Shown here in pieces: positions 36,068-46,104 of a stretch of 64,000 nucleotides of DNA. The position numbers and the translations under genes are program-made. The notes beneath the pieces are model-generated. The model saw nothing but the letters and a program-made list of their open reading frames with translations, searched no databases and was not told the origin of the DNA. Within the stretch, counting starts at the first letter, position 1; every line of letters starts with the position of its first letter. Origin of the DNA: an uncultured Bacteroidales bacterium (GTDB taxonomy: Bacteria; Bacteroidota; Bacteroidia; Bacteroidales; Paludibacteraceae); contig CACXCA010000004.1 of assembly GCA_902766045.1 (NCBI GenBank), forward strand, positions 16,333-80,332. Reading direction: 5' to 3'.

Positions 36068-36589
36068 ATGATACAATACATAAAAGATTTATTTTCTGGC
36101 ATCTGGAATCTATTGCAAGGAATGAAAATCACTATGATTAATTTCATTCGCAAACCGATTACGGAATGTTATCCAGAAAATCGTGGCACAAAAGTATATG
36201 CAGAAAGGTTCAGAGGAGAACTTACTATGCCACACAATGCCAACAACGAACATAAATGTACAGGTTGTGGTATATGTCAAATGAATTGTCCTAATGGTAC
36301 TATCACAGTTAAAACTAAACAAATAACTACAGATGATGGGAAGACGAAGAAGATACTAGATCAATATCTATATGATTTAGGTAGTTGTACATTCTGTGGA
36401 CTCTGTACCATGGGTTGTCCTCAAAAAGCAATTGTCTGGAGTAACAACTTTGAACATTCCGTTTATAGAAGAGCAACTTTGGTTAAGCAATTAAACAAAG
36501 AAGGTTCAAAATTAGAAGAGAAGAAGGTTGTTGCACCACAGCAAGAGGAAAAGAAAGTTATTAATTCTAACACTAATCAACAACAATAA
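36068..36589 (+). CDS. nuoI: NADH-quinone oxidoreductase subunit I
   Basis: The 173-residue ferredoxin-like subunit has two 4Fe-4S motifs, CTGCGICQMNCP and CTFCGLCTMGCP, preceded by a segment that lies along the membrane. The last 25 residues are low complexity (Lys, Glu, Gln, Asn) and probably dispensable. Confidence 0.96.
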   Translation: MIQYIKDLFSGIWNLLQGMKITMINFIRKPITECYPENRGTKVYAERFRGELTMPHNANNEHKCTGCGICQMNCPNGTITVKTKQITTDDGKTKKILDQYLYDLGSCTFCGLCTMGCPQKAIVWSNNFEHSVYRRATLVKQLNKEGSKLEEKKVVAPQQEEKKVINSNTNQQQ

Positions 36590-36590
36590 T

Positions 36591-37133
36591 ATGGAATTCT
36601 TAACAGCAAGTAATATCATTTTTGTCATCTTATCTGTCACAATTCTATTCTTTGGAGTTATGATGGTGACTGAGACAAAAATTTTACGGTCAGCAACATA
36701 CCTTTTCTTTGTATTATTCGGTGTTGCAGGATTATATTTACAGATGAATTACGAATTTTTAGCAGCCGTTCAATTGTCTGTATATGCAGGTGGTATTGTA
36801 GTGCTCTTTATATTTGCCATACTTCTAATAAAAAACTTAGGCGAAGAAAAGGAGAAAAATTCAAAACAGAAATCCATCATGGGAGCCATTGCGGCTTTCA
36901 GTGGATTAGCACTCTGTTTAATCACTATATTCAAATACAAGTTTGTTACTGCAGACTTCTCGCGTGCAACAGAAATCACTTCCAATCTCAACATGCAACA
37001 GATTGGAAACACATTAATGGGAACCGAGAAATATCAGTACTTGTTACCTTTTGAGGCATCTAGTATTTTATTATTAGCATGCATCATAGGAGGCTTAGTT
37101 GTTGCACAAATTAATAAGGAGGATAGAAAATGA
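36591..37133 (+). CDS. nuoJ: NADH-quinone oxidoreductase subunit J
   Basis: About 180 residues from the ATG one base after the nuoI stop (MEFLTASNIIF), with five membrane helices and the NuoJ motif VQLSVYAGGIVVLFIFAILL. Open sequence further upstream in this frame belongs to nuoI. It overlaps nuoK by four bases. Confidence 0.95.
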   Translation: MEFLTASNIIFVILSVTILFFGVMMVTETKILRSATYLFFVLFGVAGLYLQMNYEFLAAVQLSVYAGGIVVLFIFAILLIKNLGEEKEKNSKQKSIMGAIAAFSGLALCLITIFKYKFVTADFSRATEITSNLNMQQIGNTLMGTEKYQYLLPFEASSILLLACIIGGLVVAQINKEDRK

Positions 37134-37441
37134 GTATGCCATTAGAATGTTATTTAGTCGTTAGCACACTCCTATTTTTCATAGGTGTGTATGGTTTCAT
37201 TGTTCGCAAAAGCCTTATCAGCATCTTGATGTCAATAGAATTGATTTTGAATGCAGTCAACATCAATTTCGTTGCATTCAATAGATTTTTATATCCAGAT
37301 CAATTGGAAGGTTTTATTTATAGTCTCTTTGTCATCGTGATTGCAGCAGCAGAGACCGCAGTAGCAATATCCATCATCATCAACGTTTATCGCGCAAAGA
37401 AGAACATTGATGTGAAAAGTATTAACCAATTAAAGAATTAA
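37130..37441 (+). CDS. nuoK: NADH-quinone oxidoreductase subunit K
   Basis: The 103-residue protein has three membrane helices, with the conserved helix-2 pattern ILMSIELILNAVNINFVAF and helix 3 VIVIAAAETAVAISIII carrying proton-path Glu residues. Start overlaps the nuoJ stop (ATGA). Confidence 0.96.
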   Translation: MSMPLECYLVVSTLLFFIGVYGFIVRKSLISILMSIELILNAVNINFVAFNRFLYPDQLEGFIYSLFVIVIAAAETAVAISIIINVYRAKKNIDVKSINQLKN

Positions 37442-37447
37442 TAAGAA

Positions 37448-39400
37448 ATGGAAGCGTTAATATCATCTATACAGCCTTTTGCTCCCTATGTCTTATTGTT
37501 ACCGTTCTTGATGTTTATCTTTTTAGGTTTAACATCATTCAGAATTTCCGGAAAGACAGCAGGTATCATAGGAACCGCAGGCTTCTCAATTGTTGCTATC
37601 ATTTGTTATTACATAGCAATTCAGTACTTTTTTAACGGAGGTGAAGTTGATGGCGTCTATCAGCCAATAACTCTTTTCAATCTTGAATGGTTACGGATAT
37701 CCGACACGTTAGTCATCAGCATTGGTTTCTATTTGGATCCAATATCAGCTATGATGCTGATTGTCATCTCAACCGTTTCTTTGATGGTACATATCTATAG
37801 CTTCGGCTATATGTTCGAGCACGGTCATTACGATGAAGGAATGCAACGTTACTATGCTGTATTGTCTTTATTCAGTTTTGCCATGTTAGGACTTGTATTA
37901 GGAACCAATATTTTCCAAACATACATATTTTGGGAATTGGTGGGTGTATCCTCCTTCTTGCTAATTGGTTACTACTACACAAAACCTGCAGCAGTGAGTG
38001 CTTGTAAAAAAGCTTTCATCGTCACTCGTTTTGCTGATATGTTCTTCTTGATAGGTATCTTGATCCTATCATATTACACTCAAACATTTGATTTCAACAC
38101 ACTCAACGCAGACAATGCAGCATTGGTACACGAAAAGATGTCCGACATCATGCTTTGCGGACTTCCATTAACCTCTGTCGCAATGTTCCTCATCTTCTTA
38201 GGTGGTGCTGGAAAATCTGCAATGTTCCCATTCCACATTTGGTTGCCAGATGCAATGGAAGGTCCAACTCCTTCTTCCGCATTAATCCACGCGGCTACCA
38301 TGGTTGTTGCCGGTGTTTATTTAGTTGCCAGACTCTTCCCTATTTACTCTTTTGAAGCACCAAATGTATTAGACACGATCGCTTACATCGGTGCATTTAC
38401 CGCTCTGTTCTCTGCTGTAATAGCCTGTGCACAGACCGATATCAAACGAGTACTTGCATTCTCAACCATCTCACAAATTGCGTATATGATGGTTGCTTTA
38501 GGTGTAGCTCGCATCGGCGAGGGTGAAGCTTCTCTCGGTTATACCGCATCTATGTGGCATTTGTTTACGCACGCAATGTTTAAAGCCATGCTGTTCTTAT
38601 GCTGTGGCTGTATCATTCACTGTGTAGAAAGCAATGAAATGAGTAAAATGGGTGGATTATGGAAATATATGAAATTAACCTGCATCTGTTTTGCTATTGG
38701 TTGCTTAGCAATTGCAGGAATACCTCCATTCTCTGGATTCTTCTCCAAAGGTGAGATTCTTTCAGCATGTTTTGAAAACGGATACACTGCAATCTATATC
38801 TGCATGACATTCGTTGCTGGACTTACAGCATTCTATATGTTCCGTTTGTTCTACCATATCTTCTTCTACGAAGATCCTGATTATGGACAACACAAGCCTC
38901 ACGATCAAGACTGGAAGATGTCTCTTCCATTAATCGTATTTGCTGTTTATACATGTATCTGCGGATTCTTCAAATTTGGAGATTTAGTTACGGCAGACCT
39001 CTCAGCTATAGAGATTCACACCAACTGGACAGTAGAAGGTATCAGTTTGACAGTTGCTGCAATAGGAATAGCAATTGCGACAGTTTTCTATTACAAGAAG
39101 AACAATATTCCTGCAACAATCATGAGTAAATGTAGCGGTTTCTGCCATGCAGCATCCAGACGATTCTATATTGACGAAGTATGGTATTATATAACACGAA
39201 GCATCATCTTTAAAATCATTTGCAATGCTATTGCATGGTTTGATCGTCACATCATTGATGGTTTCATGAATCTATTGGGTTGGATTACCAATGAAGTATC
39301 CGACGACACAAAAGATGTTCAAGATGGAAATGTACAAAGCTATGCTTGGATATTCATCATGGGTGTTATCATCATCACAGCTTTAACATTATATCTATAA
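37448..39400 (+). CDS. nuoL: NADH-quinone oxidoreductase subunit L
   Basis: A 650-residue antiporter-like proton-pump subunit with about 15 membrane helices. Conserved segments include FYLDPISAMMLIVISTVSLMV, FWELVGVSSFLLIGYYY, LPDAMEGPTPSSALIHAATMV and HLFTHAMFKAMLFLCCG. The C-terminal long lateral helix region (about 540-600) is present. Confidence 0.96.
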   Translation: MEALISSIQPFAPYVLLLPFLMFIFLGLTSFRISGKTAGIIGTAGFSIVAIICYYIAIQYFFNGGEVDGVYQPITLFNLEWLRISDTLVISIGFYLDPISAMMLIVISTVSLMVHIYSFGYMFEHGHYDEGMQRYYAVLSLFSFAMLGLVLGTNIFQTYIFWELVGVSSFLLIGYYYTKPAAVSACKKAFIVTRFADMFFLIGILILSYYTQTFDFNTLNADNAALVHEKMSDIMLCGLPLTSVAMFLIFLGGAGKSAMFPFHIWLPDAMEGPTPSSALIHAATMVVAGVYLVARLFPIYSFEAPNVLDTIAYIGAFTALFSAVIACAQTDIKRVLAFSTISQIAYMMVALGVARIGEGEASLGYTASMWHLFTHAMFKAMLFLCCGCIIHCVESNEMSKMGGLWKYMKLTCICFAIGCLAIAGIPPFSGFFSKGEILSACFENGYTAIYICMTFVAGLTAFYMFRLFYHIFFYEDPDYGQHKPHDQDWKMSLPLIVFAVYTCICGFFKFGDLVTADLSAIEIHTNWTVEGISLTVAAIGIAIATVFYYKKNNIPATIMSKCSGFCHAASRRFYIDEVWYYITRSIIFKIICNAIAWFDRHIIDGFMNLLGWITNEVSDDTKDVQDGNVQSYAWIFIMGVIIITALTLYL

Positions 39401-39419
39401 CAGAATAAATAATACAACA

Positions 39420-40934
39420 ATGAATATATTATCAGCCTTTGTAATTATTCCTCTCATAATGATGGCAATGTTATTTTGCATCAATGGAGAAAAGAAAAGT
39501 TTGATTAGGACTGTCATGTCAATTGGAGGACTAGCTCTTTTAGGAGTGTCCGCCTATCTTACTATCACCTATCTTCAGCTAAGAGAGGCAGGAGTGGACG
39601 ATGAGTTTGTATTTACCAACTCTGTCATCTGGTATGAATCACTTAATATCCACTATTCAGTTGGTGTGGATGGTGTTTCTGTTGCCATGTTACTTCTTTC
39701 TTCGATTGTTGTGATCACAGGCGTTTTCGTATCCTACGCTATTGAGACGAAAGTGAAAGAGTATTTCTTATGGTTCTTGATGCTTTCCATCGGTGTGTAT
39801 GGATTCTTCATATCCTTGGATTTGTTCACCATGTTCCTTTTCTACGAGGTAGCATTGATTCCGATGTACCTTTTGATTGGTCTTTGGGGAAGTGGAAAGA
39901 AAGAATATTCTGCCATGAAACTAACCTTGATGTTGATGGGTGGTTCTGCCTTCCTGATGGTTGGTATCCTAGGTGTGTATTACAACTCAGTACCAGAAGG
40001 ACAAAATCCTACGTTTAACCTTCAAGAGATATCTCAGAATGTTATTGCATTAGCAAACAGTGGTGCAGATATGGATTGGGAATATATATTCTTCCCATTA
40101 ACCTTTGTAGGCTTTGGTGTCTTGGGTGCTATGTTCCCTTTTCATACATGGTCGCCAGATGGTCACGCATCAGCTCCAACTGCAGTATCCATGTTACATG
40201 CAGGTGTACTAATGAAATTAGGAGGTTATGGTTGCTTCCGTGTAGCCATGTATTTAATGCCTCATGCTGCCAATGATTTAGCTTGGATATTTATTGTATT
40301 GACAGGTATAAGTGTTGTCTATGGTGCATTCAGTGCTTGCGTTCAAAACGACTTGAAATACATCAATGCATACTCTTCTGTTAGTCACTGTGGAATGGTT
40401 TTATTCGCATTGTTGATGATGAATAAGACAGCCATGACAGGTGCTATTCTACAAATGGTATCTCACGGATTGATGACAGCCTTGTTCTTTGCACTAATCG
40501 GTATGATTTATGGTCGTACACACACAAGAGACATTCGCGAAATGGGCGGTTTAATGAAGATCATGCCAATCCTTTGTGTATGTTATGTAATCGCAGGTAT
40601 GGCCTCTCTCGGTTTACCAGGATTAAGCGGATTTGTTGCTGAGATGACTATCTTTGTCGGTGCATTTCAACATCCAGATCTATTCCACCGTGTATTTGTA
40701 ATTTTAGGTTGTAGTTCAATTGTCATCACAGCTGTTTATATTTTAAGAGTTGTTGGCAAGATCTTGTTCGGTCCAATTCAAAACGAACATCATGCAACAT
40801 TGACAGATGCCATTTGGTATGAGAAAATTGCAGTATTTGCCTTGATATTTGCCATTGCTGCCATTGGATTGTCTCCTTTCTGGTTATCTACAATGATTGG
40901 AGGAGGAATAGAGAACTTAATTAAAGTATTCTGA
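39420..40934 (+). CDS. nuoM: NADH-quinone oxidoreductase subunit M
   Basis: A 504-residue antiporter-like subunit with about 14 helices. Conserved segments include HYSVGVDGVSVAMLLLSS, FYEVALIPMYLLIGLWG, FHTWSPDGHASAPTAVSMLHAG and VSHGLMTALFFALIGMI. It follows nuoL by 19 bases. Confidence 0.96.
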   Translation: MNILSAFVIIPLIMMAMLFCINGEKKSLIRTVMSIGGLALLGVSAYLTITYLQLREAGVDDEFVFTNSVIWYESLNIHYSVGVDGVSVAMLLLSSIVVITGVFVSYAIETKVKEYFLWFLMLSIGVYGFFISLDLFTMFLFYEVALIPMYLLIGLWGSGKKEYSAMKLTLMLMGGSAFLMVGILGVYYNSVPEGQNPTFNLQEISQNVIALANSGADMDWEYIFFPLTFVGFGVLGAMFPFHTWSPDGHASAPTAVSMLHAGVLMKLGGYGCFRVAMYLMPHAANDLAWIFIVLTGISVVYGAFSACVQNDLKYINAYSSVSHCGMVLFALLMMNKTAMTGAILQMVSHGLMTALFFALIGMIYGRTHTRDIREMGGLMKIMPILCVCYVIAGMASLGLPGLSGFVAEMTIFVGAFQHPDLFHRVFVILGCSSIVITAVYILRVVGKILFGPIQNEHHATLTDAIWYEKIAVFALIFAIAAIGLSPFWLSTMIGGGIENLIKVF

Positions 40935-40970
40935 TTGATTGTCTGATAATTGATAAAACTATAGTAGAAT

Positions 40971-42386
40971 ATGGATTATAGTAATTTTCTAATAATGAAC
41001 CACGAAATTTCTTTAGTAGTGGTGATGATTTTAGTCTTGCTGGCTGATCTTTTCATCAGCAACAAGAAAAGATTTCAGTATTTAGCAATTGGCTTATTTG
41101 CCATTCACACATATCTAAGTTTTCGTTGGAACATTGGTGATGCTGAATCTTTTGGTGGAATGTATATAACTTCAGACATTCACTGCTTTGTTAAGAACTT
41201 CTTAAACATTGGTACCTTCCTTGTGTTTTTATTCGCTTTTGAATGGAACAAGACAAAGAATCTGAGTCATTGTGGCGAATTTTATTTCATCACGCTCTCC
41301 ACTTTGTTTGGAATGTATCTGATGATCTCTAGTGGCGATTTCCTTCTATTCTATATCGGTTTGGAAACAGCTTCTATTCCAATGGCTACATTGGTTGCCT
41401 TTAATAAGAAAGAGCAAGACTCTCCTGAAGCAGCTGCTAAATATGTTCTCACTGCAGCATTCTCTTCTGGTGTCATGTTGTTCGGTATTTCATTAATCTA
41501 TGGAACATGTGGTTCTTTGTATTTCTTTGACGTGATGGAGAATTTCACTCCTTCTCCACTCCATATCATGGCAACTATCTTTTTCATGGCTGGTTTAGGC
41601 TTTAAGATTTCGTTAGTTCCATTCCACTTATGGACTGCAGACACATACCAAGGTGCGCCAACACCTGTCACAGCTTTCCTTTCTGTCATTTCAAAAGGAG
41701 CAGCTGCTTTCGCAATGTTCTGCATCATCGTCAAAGCATTTGCTAATTACCCTGAAGCGTGGGAAAGATTCTTATGGTGGATTATTGTTATCACCATCAC
41801 TGTCGGTAACCTATTCGCTATCCGCCAAAAGAATTTGAAACGATTCTTAGCTTTCTCATCTATTTCACAAGCTGGATATATTATGTTAGGTGTCTATGCC
41901 GCTACACCTCAAGGTATGGCTGCAACGGTCTTCTACCTATTCATCTATATGTTTACCAACCTAGCTGCCTTCGGTGTTATTTCTAGCATTGAAAACAAAA
42001 CGGGTAAATTGATGATGAATGATTACAATGGTCTTTATGACACCAACCCTAAACTAGCTTTCGTCATGATGTTAGCTATGTTCTCTCTAGGTGGTATTCC
42101 AGTATTTGCAGGATTCTTCAGTAAATTCTTCATCTTTGCATCTGCTATGCAACTGGGAGAATATGTACTGGTATTCATTGCTTTGCTGAACACCGTAATC
42201 TCTTTGTTCTACTATCTGCTAGTTGTCAAGGCTATGTTCATCAACAAATCAGAAACACCTATCGCAAAATTCAAAAGTGATCCTATGACTCGTTTAGGAT
42301 TAATCGTTTGTACGTTAGGTATCCTGGTGTTAGGTTTAATCAGTCCTATCTATGAATATATCCAAAGCATCAGTTTCGGAATGTAA
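40971..42386 (+). CDS. nuoN: NADH-quinone oxidoreductase subunit N
   Basis: A 471-residue antiporter-like subunit with about 13 helices; FYIGLETASIPMATLVAFNK, FHLWTADTYQGAPTPVTAFL and FLAFSSISQAGYIMLGV are typical NuoN segments. It is the last gene of the operon, followed within 30 bases by a strong terminator. Confidence 0.96.
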   Translation: MDYSNFLIMNHEISLVVVMILVLLADLFISNKKRFQYLAIGLFAIHTYLSFRWNIGDAESFGGMYITSDIHCFVKNFLNIGTFLVFLFAFEWNKTKNLSHCGEFYFITLSTLFGMYLMISSGDFLLFYIGLETASIPMATLVAFNKKEQDSPEAAAKYVLTAAFSSGVMLFGISLIYGTCGSLYFFDVMENFTPSPLHIMATIFFMAGLGFKISLVPFHLWTADTYQGAPTPVTAFLSVISKGAAAFAMFCIIVKAFANYPEAWERFLWWIIVITITVGNLFAIRQKNLKRFLAFSSISQAGYIMLGVYAATPQGMAATVFYLFIYMFTNLAAFGVISSIENKTGKLMMNDYNGLYDTNPKLAFVMMLAMFSLGGIPVFAGFFSKFFIFASAMQLGEYVLVFIALLNTVISLFYYLLVVKAMFINKSETPIAKFKSDPMTRLGLIVCTLGILVLGLISPIYEYIQSISFGM

Positions 42387-42412
42387 AAAGATCTTTACTT
42401 CAAAATAATGGG

Positions 42413-42440
42413 AAAGGCTGAATGAAAATTCAGCCTTTTC
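42413..42440 (+). terminator. Terminator of the nuo operon
   Basis: A perfect 11-base stem AAAGGCTGAAT/ATTCAGCCTTT closed by a GAAA tetraloop, followed by TTCTCTT. The 334-base gap to the next gene (42387-42720) otherwise holds AT-rich sequence and the promoter at 42658-42688. Confidence 0.85.
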
Positions 42441-42657
42441 TCTTATCTGACACATTGTATTTCGTTTTAATCTGTTCAACCACTCTTATCAATAAAACTA
42501 CTTTAATCTCTACCGAATCTTATTTGAGCCTCACAAAACACTATCGACCAACCTGCCAAGTAATTCTTTCCCATAATAAAAAATCACAAAGGGAATAAGA
42601 TCTTTCCACCTCTTAATAGTAGTTATTTTCACCTATAAAAATCCATATAAATGGTTA

Positions 42658-42688
42658 TTTCGATTGACATAAAAGACAGATACTTTTG
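42658..42688 (+). promoter_or_regulatory. Promoter of the metal-uptake run
   Basis: TTTC (42658-42661), 19 bases, then TACTTTTG (42681-42688), an exact -7 match, 33 bases before the ATG at 42721. No terminator was seen through the next four genes, so they may share it. Confidence 0.65.
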
Positions 42689-42720
42689 CGCCCGAAAAAT
42701 AAAATTAAAACACAAACATC

Positions 42721-43122
42721 ATGGAAAAAGAAATAAGCAAAGTATCTTTTATGTGGGTAGTCATCATGGTAGGTTTTGCCATGCATATGTTAGCTGACTT
42801 ATTACCTATCTTTTGGGGAGAGAATATCACAATGCCGGATGCAACAGGTGAGGCATCTGTCGGTATGATGGCTTTCATGATTTTCCTCTCATTCTTTATG
42901 CCAATGTGCGGACTGCTATGCATGCAGTATCGTTCAAACAAGGCTATGCGTATCATCAATTTTGTGCTTGCCACTATTATGATGGTTTTCAACATCTTGC
43001 ACGCATCAGAACTCATCATGGAGTTTAGTCCAGTTCAATTGATGATTCATCCAGTAATGATAATCGCAGGCATATACTTATTTATCTTCTCACGACGTGA
43101 AATGAAGCAGCTATATAAATAA
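42721..43122 (+). CDS. Small four-helix membrane protein of unknown function
   Basis: The 133-residue protein has four predicted membrane helices (about 9-25, 45-65, 78-95 and 105-122) with a His/Met-rich character (FAMHMLADLLPIFWGE, ILHASELIMEF, LMIHPVMIIAG). I do not recognise the family. It is 14 bases upstream of the ZIP transporter gene and under the same promoter, so a role in metal handling is suggested by context and by the His and Met residues, not shown. Confidence 0.7.
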   Translation: MEKEISKVSFMWVVIMVGFAMHMLADLLPIFWGENITMPDATGEASVGMMAFMIFLSFFMPMCGLLCMQYRSNKAMRIINFVLATIMMVFNILHASELIMEFSPVQLMIHPVMIIAGIYLFIFSRREMKQLYK

Positions 43123-43136
43123 ACACCGACACACGC

Positions 43137-43907
43137 ATGATTGCCATCATCATAACCTTGATAATTCCTTTTTTAGGTACAACATTAGGTGCAGCCTTTG
43201 TCTTCTTCATGAAGAAAGAGATACCCGAGTTGTCACAAAAAGCATTATTAGGTTTTGCATCGGGTGTGATGGTGGCTGCTGCTGTGTGGTCTCTTATTCT
43301 TCCTGCTATAGAACGAGGGAACATTTGGGTTGTCACGTTCGCTCTTTTAGGTGGTTTTGCATTCTTGTTTCTGATAGATTTAATCACGCCGCATATTCAT
43401 CCTAAGGGAGAACAAGAAGGTCCAAAAAGTAAGTTATCACGTACTACCATGTTGGCACTGGCAGTAACCATTCACAACTTTCCTGAAGGAATGGCTGTTG
43501 GTGTAACGATTGCAGGGGCTACCTCTTCCCAATTCAGTATGACAGAAGCCTTAGCTCTCTCGGTAGGAATAGCCATTCAAAACATTCCAGAAGGTGCTAT
43601 TATTTCAATGCCTCTTCGCAGTGCAGGCAATAGCCGAATCAAAGCCTTTGGAATTGGCACACTAAGTGGTGTAGTAGAGCCGATCGGCAGCATTCTTGTG
43701 ATATTGTTAGCTTCAATGGTTACAGCAGCCATGCCTTATCTGCTAAGTTTCGCCGCCGGTGCTATGCTCTACGTCGTCATAGAGGAACTCATTCCTGAAG
43801 CCTCTCAAGGAAAACATTCTAACCTTGGAACAATAGGTTTTGCCTTGGGATTTGCCATGATGATGGTGTTGGATCAAATTCCCCTTACATTTTTTGAGGG
43901 TTCATAG
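43137..43907 (+). CDS. ZIP-family metal transporter
   Basis: The 256-residue protein has about eight membrane helices and the ZIP signatures VTIHNFPEGMAVGV (helix 4) and IQNIPEGAIISMPLR (helix 5), plus PHIHPKGEQEG in the short loop before helix 4. It resembles ZupT and GufA-like importers of zinc, iron or manganese. It lies between a small membrane protein and a TonB receptor in the same direction, which suggests a path from outer to inner membrane. Confidence 0.93.
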   Translation: MIAIIITLIIPFLGTTLGAAFVFFMKKEIPELSQKALLGFASGVMVAAAVWSLILPAIERGNIWVVTFALLGGFAFLFLIDLITPHIHPKGEQEGPKSKLSRTTMLALAVTIHNFPEGMAVGVTIAGATSSQFSMTEALALSVGIAIQNIPEGAIISMPLRSAGNSRIKAFGIGTLSGVVEPIGSILVILLASMVTAAMPYLLSFAAGAMLYVVIEELIPEASQGKHSNLGTIGFALGFAMMMVLDQIPLTFFEGS

Positions 43908-43929
43908 TCCGTAAATAAATAAAATACAA

Positions 43930-46083
43930 ATGACAATTTTTCATACAAAAATGATGAGATTACAACAAGCAAACAAACAATTTTTATTGATGATGCTGGC
44001 AGGATTAACAATTACAAGTTCTTTCGCACAAGAAGTAATTGACGTGGTTCCTGACATTGAACTGGAAGAAATAACTGTCGAAGGACGTAATGAAATACGT
44101 GAGATGCGAGAAGCCTCAATGCCCATCTCTGTCATTTCCGTCAAACAATTAGAAGGCACGACCTCCAATATCAACGATGCCTTATCTCGCACAACAGGTA
44201 TAACCGTACGCAACACGGGAGGTGTAGGTAGTGCTTCTAGAATTTCAGTACGCGGACTTGAAGGAAAGCGAATGGGTATCTACATCGACGAAGCTGCCAT
44301 CGGACAACTTAGTGATTATATGTCATTGAATGATGTTCCAACCGATATGATTGAACGTATTGAAGTCTATAAAGGCATCGTACCTTATCGTTTTGGTGGC
44401 TCAGCATTAGGCGGTGCGGTGAATGTCGTCACCAAAGAATATCCTCCAGTATATCTGGATGCAAGTTATGAGATAGCTTCCTTCAATACACATAAACTAA
44501 ACTCTGCATTCAAACGCAACAACCAAAAGACAGGATTGCAATTCGGATTGGGTGGTGTCCTCACCTATTCCGACAACAGTTATGAGATGCAACTACCCAA
44601 CTTGGACAATCAGGTGGTGAAACGAGACCATGATCGTTTTAAAAAGGCTATGGTCGGTGGATCACTCAAAGCAACCAAATGGTACTTCGACGAAGTAAAA
44701 ATGGAACTTATTTATACTGCCACCAACGCAGAGATACAAGGTATCGATTTTGATATTCGCGAAGCTTACACGCACGGTCAAGCTGGCATAGCCGCTCTCA
44801 CATTAAAACGAAACAATTTCCTAACGGATGGCCTCGACTTCGATTTCAGCTCCTGCTACAGCTATGGACAAAACGGTCTTTACGATGCAGCTCCCTATCG
44901 TTATGGCTGGGACGGCACGCGTTACAATGCAGTTTCTGCCTATGGAGGCGAACAAGGAAACTATGCGTCTGACTCCGACAACAGAACACACGATTTCACT
45001 TCAAAGTTGAACTTAAATTATATTTTGAATAAACATAACGCATTCAATCTAAACCTTTATGCCACACATACAAGACAAAAACCTAAGAATGAACTCATGG
45101 ATCTTTCTTTCGGTTATCAAACTAACTTTCCAAGTCAAATGACTAGCTTCACAGTGGGATTCTCATATGACTTGACATTATTCGACAACAAATTCATGAG
45201 TGCCACCACCATCAAAAATTTCAACTTCTCATCCGACACTAAAGTATTGGAGCAAACATTCATCAACAGTCCGAAGGAGATAAGTCTCAATCAAAACTAC
45301 TGGGGTGGCAGTGAGTCTTTACGATATAAAATAAACAATCGATTACTAGCTAAAGCTTCATTCAGCTCAGAAGTAAGAATACCAACTTCGGAAGAATTGG
45401 TGGGTAACGGCTATTCTATACTTCCTGCCACAGATCTAGAGCCAGAACGATGCAATGGTCTCAATGCCGGACTATTATATCACCGTAACAATAAATATGG
45501 ATTCATAGAAATAGAGGCCAATTACTTCTTCAACATCCTTCATAATATGATTCGTTATCAAGCAGATATGATTCCTTCCATGGCTCGTTATGCTAATTTC
45601 GGAACAGTACGTTCAAATGGTGCTGAATTCGAATTCAAAGGAGACGTGGCACCTATTCTTTATCTCTATGGCAACTTCACGTTCCAAGACCTTCGTGATC
45701 GTAGAGAGACAGAGACTGGTTCTTCCACCCCAAACCCTACCTACGATATGCGTATGCCTAATATTCCTTACTTGCTAGCCAACTTCGGAATAGAGTTACA
45801 CAAGGAAAATCTGTTCGGTGGTAAGAATCAAAATAGCCGTTTCCTTGTAGATGCTTCATATATCCACGAATACTTCTATGATTTTGAAATGAGCAAGTAC
45901 CAAGAGAGGAAGATTCCAACATCATTCACTATTGATACGGGAATAGAGCATAGTTTCTTAAATGACACATGGACACTCTCATTCAAAGTGAAGAATCTGA
46001 CCGACCAAACGGTTTACTCAGACCTTAATCGTCCACTTCCAGGAAGAAACTTTGCATTCAAAGTAAGATATGTAATGAAATAA
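43930..46083 (+). CDS. TonB-dependent outer-membrane receptor
   Basis: The 717-residue protein has a signal peptide (cleavage after SSFA, starting from either of two near ATGs), a TonB-box-like region (LEEITVEGRNE), a plug domain (about 45-155; SMPISVISVKQLEGTT, GGVGSASRISVRGLEG, ERIEVYKGIVPYRFGGSALG) and a 22-strand barrel ending near GRNFAFKVRYVMK. No carboxypeptidase-like N-terminal domain or SusC features are present, so it is a simple receptor of the FecA/BtuB/ZnuD type. It is 22 bases after the ZIP gene, pointing to a metal or metallophore ligand. Confidence 0.94.
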   Translation: MTIFHTKMMRLQQANKQFLLMMLAGLTITSSFAQEVIDVVPDIELEEITVEGRNEIREMREASMPISVISVKQLEGTTSNINDALSRTTGITVRNTGGVGSASRISVRGLEGKRMGIYIDEAAIGQLSDYMSLNDVPTDMIERIEVYKGIVPYRFGGSALGGAVNVVTKEYPPVYLDASYEIASFNTHKLNSAFKRNNQKTGLQFGLGGVLTYSDNSYEMQLPNLDNQVVKRDHDRFKKAMVGGSLKATKWYFDEVKMELIYTATNAEIQGIDFDIREAYTHGQAGIAALTLKRNNFLTDGLDFDFSSCYSYGQNGLYDAAPYRYGWDGTRYNAVSAYGGEQGNYASDSDNRTHDFTSKLNLNYILNKHNAFNLNLYATHTRQKPKNELMDLSFGYQTNFPSQMTSFTVGFSYDLTLFDNKFMSATTIKNFNFSSDTKVLEQTFINSPKEISLNQNYWGGSESLRYKINNRLLAKASFSSEVRIPTSEELVGNGYSILPATDLEPERCNGLNAGLLYHRNNKYGFIEIEANYFFNILHNMIRYQADMIPSMARYANFGTVRSNGAEFEFKGDVAPILYLYGNFTFQDLRDRRETETGSSTPNPTYDMRMPNIPYLLANFGIELHKENLFGGKNQNSRFLVDASYIHEYFYDFEMSKYQERKIPTSFTIDTGIEHSFLNDTWTLSFKVKNLTDQTVYSDLNRPLPGRNFAFKVRYVMK

Positions 46084-46104
46084 TCAAATATAAATCACAA
46101 TCAG

